Shown here piece after piece: positions 25,063-33,747 of a stretch of DNA of 64,000 bases. The stretch covers positions 1-64,000 of the forward strand of contig CALHAR010000005.1 of assembly GCA_937931645.1 (NCBI GenBank), written 5' to 3'. Source of the DNA: an uncultured Alphaproteobacteria bacterium (lineage in GTDB: Bacteria; Pseudomonadota; Alphaproteobacteria; Micavibrionales; Micavibrionaceae). Made by a program: the position numbers and the translations under genes. A model generated the notes under the pieces. It did no database searches, had not been told where the DNA came from, and saw only the letters and a list, made by a program, of their open reading frames with translations. Position 1 is the stretch's first letter. Each line of letters starts with the position of its first letter.

Positions 25063-27516
25063 TTACCCGACTTCGCTCATATCACTGATAAGGATTTCGC
25101 GTTTTCCGACATGGTTAGCAGGGCCGATAACGCCTTGGCGTTCCATTTCTTCGACAATCCGTGCCGCACGGTTATAGCCAATTTGAAGATAACGTTGAAC
25201 GAAACTAGTTGAAGCCTTACGTTCTCGTGCAACAAGAGCAACGGCCTGATCGTATAGCTCATCAACTTTTTCTTCTTCACCATATAGCCCGCCTAACCCT
25301 TCGCCTGTGATATCACCGCCGCCTGTTGTGATTTCTTCTAAATAAGAAGGCTCGGCCTGAGATTTAAGGTGGTTAACAACGTTTTCAACATCTTCATCAG
25401 AAGAGAAGGGGCCATGAACACGCAAGATTTGTCCCCCTGCGGCCATATATAGCATATCACCCATACCAAGGAGCTGCTCCGCGCCACCTTCACCTAAGAT
25501 AGTTCGTGAATCAATTTTAGAGGTCACGGAAAATGAAATACGCGTCGGGAAGTTGGCTTTAATAACACCTGTAATGACATCAACAGAAGGTCGCTGAGTC
25601 GCCATAATGATATGGATACCTGCGGCACGCGCCATTTGTGCTAATCGTTGAATGGCGGCTTCCACGTCTTTACCGGCTACCAACATAAGGTCGGCAAACT
25701 CATCAACAATAACGACGATGTAAGGGAGGTCGGTCAGGTCAAGCGGTTGTTCTTCATAAACAGGTTTACCGGTATCAAGGTCAAATCCAGTTTGTACTTT
25801 ACGCATTAGCGCTTCACCTTTTTGGCGCGCTTCACCAAGGCGGGCATTATAGCCATCGACGTTACGCACTCCCAGCTTTGACATGGCGCGATAGCGTTCT
25901 TCCATTTCATTAACAAGCCATTTAAGGGCAACAACGGCCTTTCCTGGCTCTGTTACAACGGGGGAAAGAAGGTGTGGAATATCGTCGTAGCAAGACAGCT
26001 CCAACATTTTTGGATCAATCATAATGAAACGACATTTTTCAGGAGGTAATTGATACAGCAATGACAAAATCATTGTGTTTACGGCAACCGATTTACCAGA
26101 CCCTGTCGTTCCTGCAACCAACAAATGCGGCATACGGGCAAGATCAGCAATAATTGGTTTACCGCCAATATCTTTTCCTAAAATGAGAGGTAGCTTAGCT
26201 TTGGTTTTATTATATTCTTTGGCGTCAATCATTTCACGCATATAGACCGTTTGGCGGATTTTATTGGGTATTTCAATACCAATGACGTTACGACCTGGGA
26301 CAACGGCGGCACGTACAGAGAGAGCCGACATAGAGCGCGCAATATCGTCTGCTAAGCCAATTACACGTGACGATTTAACACCTGCGGCTGGTTCTAACTC
26401 ATATAACGTCACAACAGGTCCAGGGTGAATACTTACAATTTCACCTTTAATGTTAAAGTCTTCTAGCACGTTTTGCAGTAACTCTGCATTCATACGTAAG
26501 GCATTTTCATCCATCTGATCGGCATCATTATCTTCTGGAACATCTTGAAGTAAGTCTGCGCTTGGTAGTTCCCATTCACCGCCATCGAGAAGCCGAAACC
26601 TTGTTTGAGAAGATCCTGTAGTTGAACTTTTTTGTAGTTCTTGCGGGGCAACAACTTTAATATTATTTGCCTTGGTTTCTTCAACATTATTTGATATTTG
26701 CGGTGTAGAGATAGTTGGCTCTGTACGCTGTAAAACTTCACTTTTTTCTTTTGCTGTTTTTTTAGAAATGGTAGGACGTTTTGTTTTTAGAGTGCTACGG
26801 CTCGGTGTGTAGCTTGGATCACCATAATGTCTTACCCAGTCGTAAAAATTAATTACTTTTGAAGCGATGTAAAGAGCGGTGCTTGATATCCAAAACCATA
26901 AGAGGGAGCCTGCATATTTTGCTTCATTAACACGTACAGCCCATGAATATCCAGTGGTAAGAACAGCAAGTGTAACAAAAACAAGCGATGTTAGAATATA
27001 GGTTGAGCCAAGCCCGATGCTATGTGTGATATCGTTTATATTCTGAGAAATTAATTGCCCTGCACTACCACCTAAATAGGCTTGAGAAAGCCAATCACCA
27101 GCAGGAATACGGGCTAATCCAATGGCTCCCATAAAAACACCGATGATAATTGCGACAATACGACTCCAAAAATAGGATAAGTTGCGCCGTATTAGAATAC
27201 TACCACCCCAAACGGTTAACGTGAGGCCAAATAAGACGCTTGCTAGGCCAAAAATTTGTAGCAATATATCAGCGGTGTTTGCGCCCATTATCCCCATCCA
27301 GTTTTGGATTTGGGTCGTGTTTGATACTGCGCTGTTTAAGGACGGATCAGTATGATTATAACTAATGATTGAGAGTAAGGTAAAAGCTCCGCCCAATATG
27401 AGGGCGAGGGCAGTGCCATCAATAATACGCCGTGCGATGAAGGCTTGCATGAAATCTGGGATAAGGCGGGCTATAAACCCTTTATTTTTTACTTTTATTT
27501 TATATTTACGAGCCAT
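25063..27516 (-). CDS. ftsK: DNA translocase FtsK
   Basis: A septal DNA pump that clears chromosome dimers and couples segregation to division. The ATG at 27516 gives 817 residues; a TTG at 27567 is possible but unlikely. Four or five membrane helices lie in the first 200 residues. A linker of about 130 residues follows, then the RecA-like motor with Walker A GTTGSGKS (Lys475), Walker B YIVVIVDEFADLM and MATQRPSVDVITG. The C-terminal winged-helix gamma domain has VQRYLQIGYNRAARIVEEME, which reads KOPS sites. The linker is short compared with E. coli FtsK. Confidence 0.96.
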   Translation of the reverse strand: MARKYKIKVKNKGFIARLIPDFMQAFIARRIIDGTALALILGGAFTLLSIISYNHTDPSLNSAVSNTTQIQNWMGIMGANTADILLQIFGLASVLFGLTLTVWGGSILIRRNLSYFWSRIVAIIIGVFMGAIGLARIPAGDWLSQAYLGGSAGQLISQNINDITHSIGLGSTYILTSLVFVTLAVLTTGYSWAVRVNEAKYAGSLLWFWISSTALYIASKVINFYDWVRHYGDPSYTPSRSTLKTKRPTISKKTAKEKSEVLQRTEPTISTPQISNNVEETKANNIKVVAPQELQKSSTTGSSQTRFRLLDGGEWELPSADLLQDVPEDNDADQMDENALRMNAELLQNVLEDFNIKGEIVSIHPGPVVTLYELEPAAGVKSSRVIGLADDIARSMSALSVRAAVVPGRNVIGIEIPNKIRQTVYMREMIDAKEYNKTKAKLPLILGKDIGGKPIIADLARMPHLLVAGTTGSGKSVAVNTMILSLLYQLPPEKCRFIMIDPKMLELSCYDDIPHLLSPVVTEPGKAVVALKWLVNEMEERYRAMSKLGVRNVDGYNARLGEARQKGEALMRKVQTGFDLDTGKPVYEEQPLDLTDLPYIVVIVDEFADLMLVAGKDVEAAIQRLAQMARAAGIHIIMATQRPSVDVITGVIKANFPTRISFSVTSKIDSRTILGEGGAEQLLGMGDMLYMAAGGQILRVHGPFSSDEDVENVVNHLKSQAEPSYLEEITTGGGDITGEGLGGLYGEEEKVDELYDQAVALVARERKASTSFVQRYLQIGYNRAARIVEEMERQGVIGPANHVGKREILISDMSEVG

Positions 27517-27662
27517 TTTGTTTGTCTTTTGAATAGAAAAATCGAATGATTTTTGTGAGAGAATCAAGTGTATTTAGTCATAATGATTCTATGTGATTAT
27601 CATATAAAACACAAGAAATCCCTTCTTTTCAGAATGTTATTAATGTCAGGTAGATTTCTATT

Positions 27663-27677
27663 TTAACTATTTGTTAA
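27663..27677. promoter_or_regulatory. CtrA-type site TTAA-N7-TTAA
   Basis: TTAA CTATTTG TTAA, followed by CC, matches the full binding site of the alphaproteobacterial cell-cycle regulator CtrA. It lies between ftsK (ATG at 27516, minus) and the small gene at 27755 (plus), in 238 bases of AT-rich DNA, so chance is a real alternative. The rest of the intergenic region shows no other clear signal. Confidence 0.35.
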
Positions 27678-27754
27678 CCTTTTTATAGCTTAATAGAGAA
27701 GACCTATTCAGGTGTTTTTTTCAAAATTGATAATTATGTAAGGATATATGATTG

Positions 27755-28105
27755 ATGCAAATCAGTGATTTGGTACCAGAAAAGCCTCATAATATTCCCG
27801 CCGAATACACAATTTATGCGTATGATAAGTATCGTGAAAATATGATAGGTCACAATAAGTGGCAGTGTATATCAACCGGTCAAGACCCTAGTAAAGTTTT
27901 AGAACAGGCGGAACAGTTATTTGACTCCGAACAGTTTCAAAAAATTGAAGTTAAGAAAAAGTTTTTTGATAAAAAAAAGAAACGCCATTTTGTATCGACA
28001 TTTCATGTGCTAGATCATCGCCCACAAAAAGATTTTTTATTGTTGGTTGGTCTGACAGTAATTATATTTTCTTTTGTCAGCCTGCTATTTTTAGAAATAG
28101 CATGA
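27755..28105 (+). CDS. Small C-terminally membrane-anchored protein, unknown
   Basis: A 116-residue protein from the ATG at 27755, which has aagga about 15 bases upstream. The first 90 residues are polar and charged, with the pattern NKWQCISTGQDPSKVLEQAEQLF suggesting a small alpha/beta domain that formats a query about cell state. A very basic stretch (KKKFFDKKKKRHF) precedes a single hydrophobic C-terminal helix (about 96-114). That layout is a tail-anchored, cytosol-facing protein. I do not recognise the family. It is divergent from ftsK and convergent with a 59-residue gene. Confidence 0.6.
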   Translation: MQISDLVPEKPHNIPAEYTIYAYDKYRENMIGHNKWQCISTGQDPSKVLEQAEQLFDSEQFQKIEVKKKFFDKKKKRHFVSTFHVLDHRPQKDFLLLVGLTVIIFSFVSLLFLEIA

Positions 28106-28110
28106 AGACT

Positions 28111-28290
28111 TTACTGATTCTCATCAATCTGGCCTGTAGGGTCTGTTTCGACTAAATCTGCAACTTGTTCAAAAACGGTGGCGTTTTCGTCCATTTGTTC
28201 TTTTAAAGGTGGGTTTTGCTCTGCAATAGTTTGAAAAAATGCAGCGGCATCGCGCAGTAATTTTGACGCAAGTTCAGCATGAGAGGGCAT
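28111..28290 (-). CDS. Small acidic conserved-type protein (59 residues)
   Basis: A short gene with ATG at 28290, stop at 28111 and aaggaaaac upstream (an AAGGA six bases from the start). The protein is acidic and helical, with LASKLLRDAAAFFQ, EQNPPLKEQMDENATVFEQVADLVETDP and no Cys or membrane segment. From memory, similar short proteins occur near pheA in Rhodospirillales, but I cannot confirm this here. The neighbours are pheA upstream in the same direction (63 bases) and a convergent gene 5 bases away. The function is unknown. Confidence 0.7.
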   Translation of the reverse strand: MPSHAELASKLLRDAAAFFQTIAEQNPPLKEQMDENATVFEQVADLVETDPTGQIDENQ

Positions 28291-28353
28291 AGGTTTTCCT
28301 TATGACTTAATTGATTAATTTTTCAAACCTTAACATAACAGTTTGATATGTCA

Positions 28354-29208
28354 CTATTCTTTTTTCTGGCGGAAGGTGTGCGCCTCATATGTTCCCAAAA
28401 GGATAACTTCTTTTGTAAAAAAGCCAAGCTCTTCCATCGCCAGTTGTAAGCGACGATCTTCAGGATGGCCTGCAACATCAGCATAAAATTGCGCAGTTAA
28501 AAATTTCTCACCAACATAAGATTCTAGCTTCAGCATATCGATGTTATTGGTTGCAAACCCGCCTAATGCTTTATATAGGGCGGCAGGCACATTACGAACC
28601 TGAAAAATAAAACTCGTTATGTAATCTTTTTCTTTATTGAATGGGGCAACATACCCTTCCCGTGATAAAACTAAAAAGCGTGTTGTATTATGATCAGCAT
28701 CTTGGATATTTTCTTGCAATATCTCTAAATCATAAATTTTCGCCGCTAAAGTTGAGCCTATGGCCGCCTGTGTTGGGTCTTTCTTATCTGATACGTATTT
28801 TGCGGCTCCTGCGGTATCCGCGCGGACATGTTGCTTTACGCCCAATTGGGTAATAATTTTTTCGCATTGTGGCAGAGCGTGAAGGTGACTATGTACGTCT
28901 GTGATATCTTCAATTTTGGTGCCTTTTAGACCCATTAAGGCATGTTTTATTGGTTGGAATGTTTCCCCAATGATGTGTAGCCCACTTTCAGGCATCAGGC
29001 GATGAACGTCCGCAACGCGGCCTGCAAGGGTATTATCAACAGGAATCATAGCTAAATCAGCTTGGTTGTTTTGAACGGCTCTAAAGGCTTTATAAAAGGT
29101 TTCACAAGACAGGGTTTGACCATCTGGAAAGACTTCCCTGCATGCTAGATCAGAATAAGCGCCTTCTGAACCTTGAAATGCAATGACTTTTTTGCTGTTT
29201 TTCGACAT
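28354..29208 (-). CDS. pheA: Prephenate dehydratase
   Basis: Converts prephenate to phenylpyruvate in phenylalanine synthesis. It has 284 residues and is the stand-alone form, with no chorismate mutase domain. The N-terminal IAFQGSEGAYSDLA, PVDNTLAGRVADVHRL and the catalytic TTRF (in HNTTRFLVL) mark the PDT domain (about 8-185). The C-terminal ACT domain (about 200-275) contains KLESYVGEKFLTAQFYADV and should give feedback control by phenylalanine. The arrangement next to a membrane cytochrome c is familiar in alphaproteobacteria. Confidence 0.95.
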   Translation of the reverse strand: MSKNSKKVIAFQGSEGAYSDLACREVFPDGQTLSCETFYKAFRAVQNNQADLAMIPVDNTLAGRVADVHRLMPESGLHIIGETFQPIKHALMGLKGTKIEDITDVHSHLHALPQCEKIITQLGVKQHVRADTAGAAKYVSDKKDPTQAAIGSTLAAKIYDLEILQENIQDADHNTTRFLVLSREGYVAPFNKEKDYITSFIFQVRNVPAALYKALGGFATNNIDMLKLESYVGEKFLTAQFYADVAGHPEDRRLQLAMEELGFFTKEVILLGTYEAHTFRQKKE

Positions 29209-29320
29209 GATTTACCCCTTGATTTTTCTTTGTGCAGAAACTAAACCCTATTAAGTAAGTTTTGTCGATATTTTTCGAATTATATAATTAGTCACGATTG
29301 GTATTTGTAAGGTCATTAAA

Positions 29321-29959
29321 ATGGGTGGAATGGAATTTAATAAGATCTTTGCCGCAGTTCTCGTTGCTGGGATTGTTGCAATGTTTTCAGGTTTTATAGC
29401 TAAGCAATTTACGACACCACACCATTTGGCAGAAGATGCGTACCCTATTGAAGGTCTTGAATCTGTTGCCGGCGGTGCAAAGGTCGAAAAATTAGCCGAG
29501 CCAATTTTGGCAATGCTTGCCAGTGCCGATGTTGCGCGAGGACAAAAAGTGGCTAAAGCATGTGCAGCGTGTCATAGCTTCGACAAGGGTGGCGCAAATG
29601 GCGTCGGGCCAAATTTATACAATATTGTTGGCGATAAAAAACAAGGTCGTGCAGGGTACGCATATTCAGGAATATTGGATAGTCAAGGTGGCGGTCTTTG
29701 GACGTATGAAGAGCTAAATAAATTTCTTTGGAAACCTAAAAAATATGCACCAGGAACAAAGATGAATTATGTTGGTATCAAGAAACCTGAAGATCGTGCG
29801 GCTATCATTTTGTGGTTAAATACGCTGGGTTCTAATAAGCCGATGCCAAGTGCTAGCGCTATTGCTGCAGAGGCTAAAGAGTTGTTGCCCCCTGTAGTTG
29901 ATGAAGCTCTTGAAGATGCTGCAGCTGCTGTGAAAAAAGACGTAAAAGCGGCTCATTAA
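29321..29959 (+). CDS. Membrane-anchored class I cytochrome c (CycM-like)
   Basis: A respiratory electron carrier between complex III and the terminal oxidase. It has 212 residues. One uncleaved N-terminal helix is at about 6-27. The haem-binding CAACH is at about 81-85 and the axial Met at about 148 in GTKMNYVGI. A low-complexity Ala/Lys/Glu tail follows. The size and the single anchor match the CycM/c552 type. It is divergent from pheA, and its stop is directly next to the stop of the convergent radical SAM gene. Confidence 0.92.
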   Translation: MGGMEFNKIFAAVLVAGIVAMFSGFIAKQFTTPHHLAEDAYPIEGLESVAGGAKVEKLAEPILAMLASADVARGQKVAKACAACHSFDKGGANGVGPNLYNIVGDKKQGRAGYAYSGILDSQGGGLWTYEELNKFLWKPKKYAPGTKMNYVGIKKPEDRAAIILWLNTLGSNKPMPSASAIAAEAKELLPPVVDEALEDAAAAVKKDVKAAH

Positions 29960-30961
29960 TTATTCTGAACTATCTGATGCTTGTGTGTCATCATATGTAT
30001 GGCGCTGACCTTTGTGATCTTTAAGTAGATAAGCGTTATTGTCTAGACTTTCGATATAGCGCGCATCAATGGGTATTTTACCAAATCCTCCAGGAATATC
30101 GAGAACGTAAGTTGGCAAGCAAAGGCCAGAAACTCTCTCCCTTAACACAGACATAAGTTGTTGGCCTTTTTTTATACTTACACGAAAATGTCCCGTACCA
30201 GGTGCAAGATCTGGGTGATGAAGATAGTAAGGTTTGACACGGTTATTAATCAGGGCGCGGAATAAATTTTCTAAAGCTGTTATATTATCATTAATGTTCT
30301 TTAATAAAACACTTTGGGAAAGTAAGACAGCAGGCGTCCTAGATAGCTTATCCAACATTCCACTGATAGGAGCGTTTATTTCTTGCTCATGGTTCACGTG
30401 TAGTACTAGATAAAATGCTTTTGAACATTGGTTGATGATGTTGATAAACCCTGTATCTATGCGGTTGGGATTAACCATTGGAACACGCGTATGAAAACGA
30501 ATTATTTTCAAGTGATCGATAGTCTCGAGGCGAGAGATTAAATTCTGTAATCGTTTGTTAGAGAGAGTGAGGGGATCTCCGCCACTGAATATAATCTCAC
30601 TTATTTCTGTATGTGTAGCAATATAGTTGAAGGCCGTATCAATTTCTTTTTTACTTAAAATACCTGCACCTTTCCCTACCATTTCTTTACGAAAACAAAA
30701 ACGACAATAAACAGAACAAGTATCTGTTATTTTTAACAAGACCCTATCTGTATGACGGTTAACGATTCCTGCAACTGGACTGTAGATGTTATCGCCTATC
30801 GGATCTGGATTTTCGTTTAAACGAATAATTTTTTCTGACGGTGACGGTAAGTACTGTAAAGCAACGGGATCTATTTCTATATCCGTTAAAATAGTGTCCT
30901 TAATTTGTGACGTTATATTTAAGGATACATTATTCGCGTCTTTAAGTTTTTTACGCGGCAT
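29960..30961 (-). CDS. KamA-family radical SAM enzyme, EpmB-like lysine 2,3-aminomutase
   Basis: A radical SAM, PLP-dependent aminomutase of 333 residues. The [4Fe-4S] motif CSVYCRFC is at Cys82, Cys86 and Cys89. The SGGDP segment and the PLP-lysine motif DIPGGFGK near residue 310 are present. The length is that of EpmB (about 340), which makes beta-lysine for modifying elongation factor P, rather than clostridial lysine 2,3-aminomutase (about 415). Neither epmA nor efp lies in the window, so the role is inferred from length and family. It follows pepA by 2 bases, so the two are probably co-transcribed. Confidence 0.85.
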   Translation of the reverse strand: MPRKKLKDANNVSLNITSQIKDTILTDIEIDPVALQYLPSPSEKIIRLNENPDPIGDNIYSPVAGIVNRHTDRVLLKITDTCSVYCRFCFRKEMVGKGAGILSKKEIDTAFNYIATHTEISEIIFSGGDPLTLSNKRLQNLISRLETIDHLKIIRFHTRVPMVNPNRIDTGFINIINQCSKAFYLVLHVNHEQEINAPISGMLDKLSRTPAVLLSQSVLLKNINDNITALENLFRALINNRVKPYYLHHPDLAPGTGHFRVSIKKGQQLMSVLRERVSGLCLPTYVLDIPGGFGKIPIDARYIESLDNNAYLLKDHKGQRHTYDDTQASDSSE

Positions 30962-30963
30962 AA

Positions 30964-32484
30964 TTACTTTTTCTCAAAGTGTTTTTCAACTAAGTCATTA
31001 AGCGTACGAACAGGGAATCCTGTTCCACCTTTTGGGGTGGTTGCTTTATCCGTCTTCCACCACGCTGTACCGGCAATATCAATATGCGCCCATTTAGTGT
31101 CTTCATTAATAAAGTGCCCTAAAAATCCAGCCGCCGTACAGGCTCCACCATAGGCACTGCCTAGGTTTTTAAGATCAGCAACTTCGCTCTCCATTTCTTT
31201 GCTATAGGCAGCATCAAGTGGCATACGCCAAAATTTTTCACCCGTATTATCACTGGCCTCTTTCAGTTGACTCCAAAGATCATCGTCATTGGCAAAGGTT
31301 CCGCAATATTCAAAGCCAAGCGCCACCATAATAGCACCTGTTAAGGTGGCTAAATCAATAATAACATCTGGTTTATAAGTATTTTGCAGGTAAGTGAGGG
31401 CGTCGGCCAAAACTAAACGGCCTTCGGCATCTGTATTTAAGACTTCGATAGTTTTTCCAGATAAAGACGTGACAATGTCACCTGGACGATAGGCGCGATC
31501 AGACGGCATGTTTTCTACCAAGCCGACGATACCAATGACATTAGCGTTTGCTTTACGCGTGGCGATGGCTTTCATTAAGCCAACAACCGCAGCACTACCC
31601 CCCATGTCCATTTTCATGAGATCCATGCCTGGCCCTGGTTTAAGCGAGATACCACCTGTATCAAACGTGACCCCTTTACCAACAAAAGCGATGGGAGCCT
31701 TTGCGTTCTTTTTTATTTTTCCGTTGCCGTTCCATTTCATTATAACAAGCTTAGATTCGCGGATTGATCCTTGACCAACAGCAAGTAAAGCGCCAAACCC
31801 CATTTTAAGCATTTGCTTTTCATCAAGAATTTCAACATCAACACCTAAAGGTTTCAACTCGTTCTTAATACGCTCAGCATAGCTTTCAGGGTGTAGCGTG
31901 TTTGGTGGTTCATTGACTAAGTCACGCGCTAAGAACACACCTTCGGCAATTGCGCCGTATGTATTATATAGATTATCAGCAGCGGAATGAGCATCTGTGA
32001 TGATTGTTATTTTTTCAATTTCAACTTTTTTGTCTTCTTCTTTTTCTGTTTTATATTTTCTGAATTTGTAAGATTTAAGCTTTAACCCCATGGCGATATG
32101 AGCCGCAATTTCTGCTGTTGATGTATCTTTGATATCTTCAATTCCATCAGCATGGATATTAATTTTTTGTGATCCAGCTTTTTGAAGGGCAACCCATAAT
32201 TTTCCACCGATTGTTTCAAAAGCGATATTATTCAGTTTATCCTTTTTACCTAAGCCTAAGAGGACAATATGGCTGTGACCCTTTTCACAATGGGCCAAAG
32301 ATAATGTTTCTCCGCTCTTACCTTTGAAGTTAGGGTGGCTCGTCAAACATTTTTGAACACAGTCATTCTGTGTGCTGTTTAGCGCTGTTGCGGCTTTACT
32401 TAACTCTAGGCCTTCAAATATACCGATTACGACCGTATCTGCATCGTTTTGTGGTTGTTTTGCGAATGAAATCGAAAATGTCAT
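30964..32484 (-). CDS. pepA: Leucyl aminopeptidase (M17)
   Basis: A dinuclear-metal aminopeptidase of 506 residues. The N-terminal macro-like domain is followed by the catalytic domain with VGKGVTFDTGGISLKPG and the signature NTDAEGRLVLADAL. The usual length and both domains are present. It is divergent from lptF with 114 bases between the starts, the common pepA/lptF arrangement in proteobacteria. Confidence 0.95.
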   Translation of the reverse strand: MTFSISFAKQPQNDADTVVIGIFEGLELSKAATALNSTQNDCVQKCLTSHPNFKGKSGETLSLAHCEKGHSHIVLLGLGKKDKLNNIAFETIGGKLWVALQKAGSQKINIHADGIEDIKDTSTAEIAAHIAMGLKLKSYKFRKYKTEKEEDKKVEIEKITIITDAHSAADNLYNTYGAIAEGVFLARDLVNEPPNTLHPESYAERIKNELKPLGVDVEILDEKQMLKMGFGALLAVGQGSIRESKLVIMKWNGNGKIKKNAKAPIAFVGKGVTFDTGGISLKPGPGMDLMKMDMGGSAAVVGLMKAIATRKANANVIGIVGLVENMPSDRAYRPGDIVTSLSGKTIEVLNTDAEGRLVLADALTYLQNTYKPDVIIDLATLTGAIMVALGFEYCGTFANDDDLWSQLKEASDNTGEKFWRMPLDAAYSKEMESEVADLKNLGSAYGGACTAAGFLGHFINEDTKWAHIDIAGTAWWKTDKATTPKGGTGFPVRTLNDLVEKHFEKK

Positions 32485-32598
32485 GATGATTATGCCTTTT
32501 GCTCTTCTTATTGATCCATGCTATTGAAAGCTAAATATAATAGTTTTTCTTAAAACAGCCAGTCTAAAATATAAACTTTTCGTTAAACTTGGATTACG

Positions 32599-33747
32599 AT
32601 GAATTTTACAGTTTTTGATTCTTATGTAATAAAGAGCCTTTCTATTGTGATGGCTTTTGTTGCTATTACATTAGCGGCGATTATTCTTTTAACGCAGTCC
32701 TTAAAATTCTTAGAGCTCATTATTAATTCTGGCGCATCTAGTGGCGCTTTTTGGATGCTAGCTTTTTTAGCATTGCCTCGCTTTTTTGAGGTTATTTTGC
32801 CTATAGCCATTATGATTGCAGGTATCTTTGTTTATAACCGTATGACGACCGATAGTGAGGTTATTGTGATGCGTGCTGCGGGGAAATCTCCTTTACAAAT
32901 CGCGAGGCCTGGCCTTATTTTGAGCTTGATAGTGACGGTGATCCTGCTTTTTATTACAACATGGTTGGCTCCTGTTTCTTTGGCGCAGATGGTAAAGATG
33001 CGTCAAGTTGTAAAGGCTCAATATTCAACGCTTTTATTTCAACAAGGTATATTTAACGAAATTGGTAAAAATTTAACAGTTTATATTGATAAACGTACAC
33101 CTAATGGTGAGTTAGAAGGGCTGCTCATTTATGATAGCCGCCCTGAAAATACCGTACCAGTAACGGTTGTTGCAAAACGTGGTGTGGTGGTTGCGACAGA
33201 TGAAGGCCAGCAAGTCCTTGTTTACGATGGCTCTAGACAAGAGTTTAATAAACGTACGGGAGTTTTAAACAGACTTGATTTTAAACGATATTCTATCGAT
33301 TTGCCTGATTCTCTTGCTATCAGGACTCGATGGAAAGAACCTAATGAGCGGACGTTTATGGAGTTGTTGCAACCAGATGAACAAAATGCAATTGATCTTA
33401 AATATAAGAATGAGTTCATTATTGAAGCAAATAGACGTATTGCAGGTTCATTTTTACCCCTCACATTTATTAGTGTAACGTTGTGTTTTTTACTTTTAGG
33501 GTCACTTAATAGAAGAGGGCAGTCCGCTAGAGTGTTGCTTGCTGTTATCTCCGTTATTTTTTTACAAAGCATATATTTAAGTATTTTTGGTTTTGTTGGA
33601 AAAAACATGTTAGGTGTGTTTTTGATGTACGTATTTATTATTGTTCCGTTTGTTGTTGCTGTCCTTTCTTTGAGTGTTTTAGGGGAACCGTTACGACGAC
33701 AAAAACTGTTTAAGGCAAAGATAATTTCAAACAAGGTACAGGCATGA
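32599..33747 (+). CDS. lptF: LPS export permease LptF
   Basis: One of two inner-membrane permeases that extract LPS with LptB. It has 382 residues: three N-terminal membrane helices (about 15-130), a periplasmic beta-jellyroll domain (about 130-270), then three more helices (about 280-370). YVIKSLSIVMAFVAITLAAIILLTQS (as shorter pieces) and LPRFFEVILPIAIMIAG are LptF/G segments. Its stop overlaps the lptG start by 4 bases. Confidence 0.93.
   Translation: MNFTVFDSYVIKSLSIVMAFVAITLAAIILLTQSLKFLELIINSGASSGAFWMLAFLALPRFFEVILPIAIMIAGIFVYNRMTTDSEVIVMRAAGKSPLQIARPGLILSLIVTVILLFITTWLAPVSLAQMVKMRQVVKAQYSTLLFQQGIFNEIGKNLTVYIDKRTPNGELEGLLIYDSRPENTVPVTVVAKRGVVVATDEGQQVLVYDGSRQEFNKRTGVLNRLDFKRYSIDLPDSLAIRTRWKEPNERTFMELLQPDEQNAIDLKYKNEFIIEANRRIAGSFLPLTFISVTLCFLLLGSLNRRGQSARVLLAVISVIFLQSIYLSIFGFVGKNMLGVFLMYVFIIVPFVVAVLSLSVLGEPLRRQKLFKAKIISNKVQA

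Noticed and set aside
27516..27567. Longer FtsK starting at a TTG
   Set aside because: The TTG has no Shine-Dalgarno and adds an N-terminus unlike FtsK; the ATG at 27516 is preferred.
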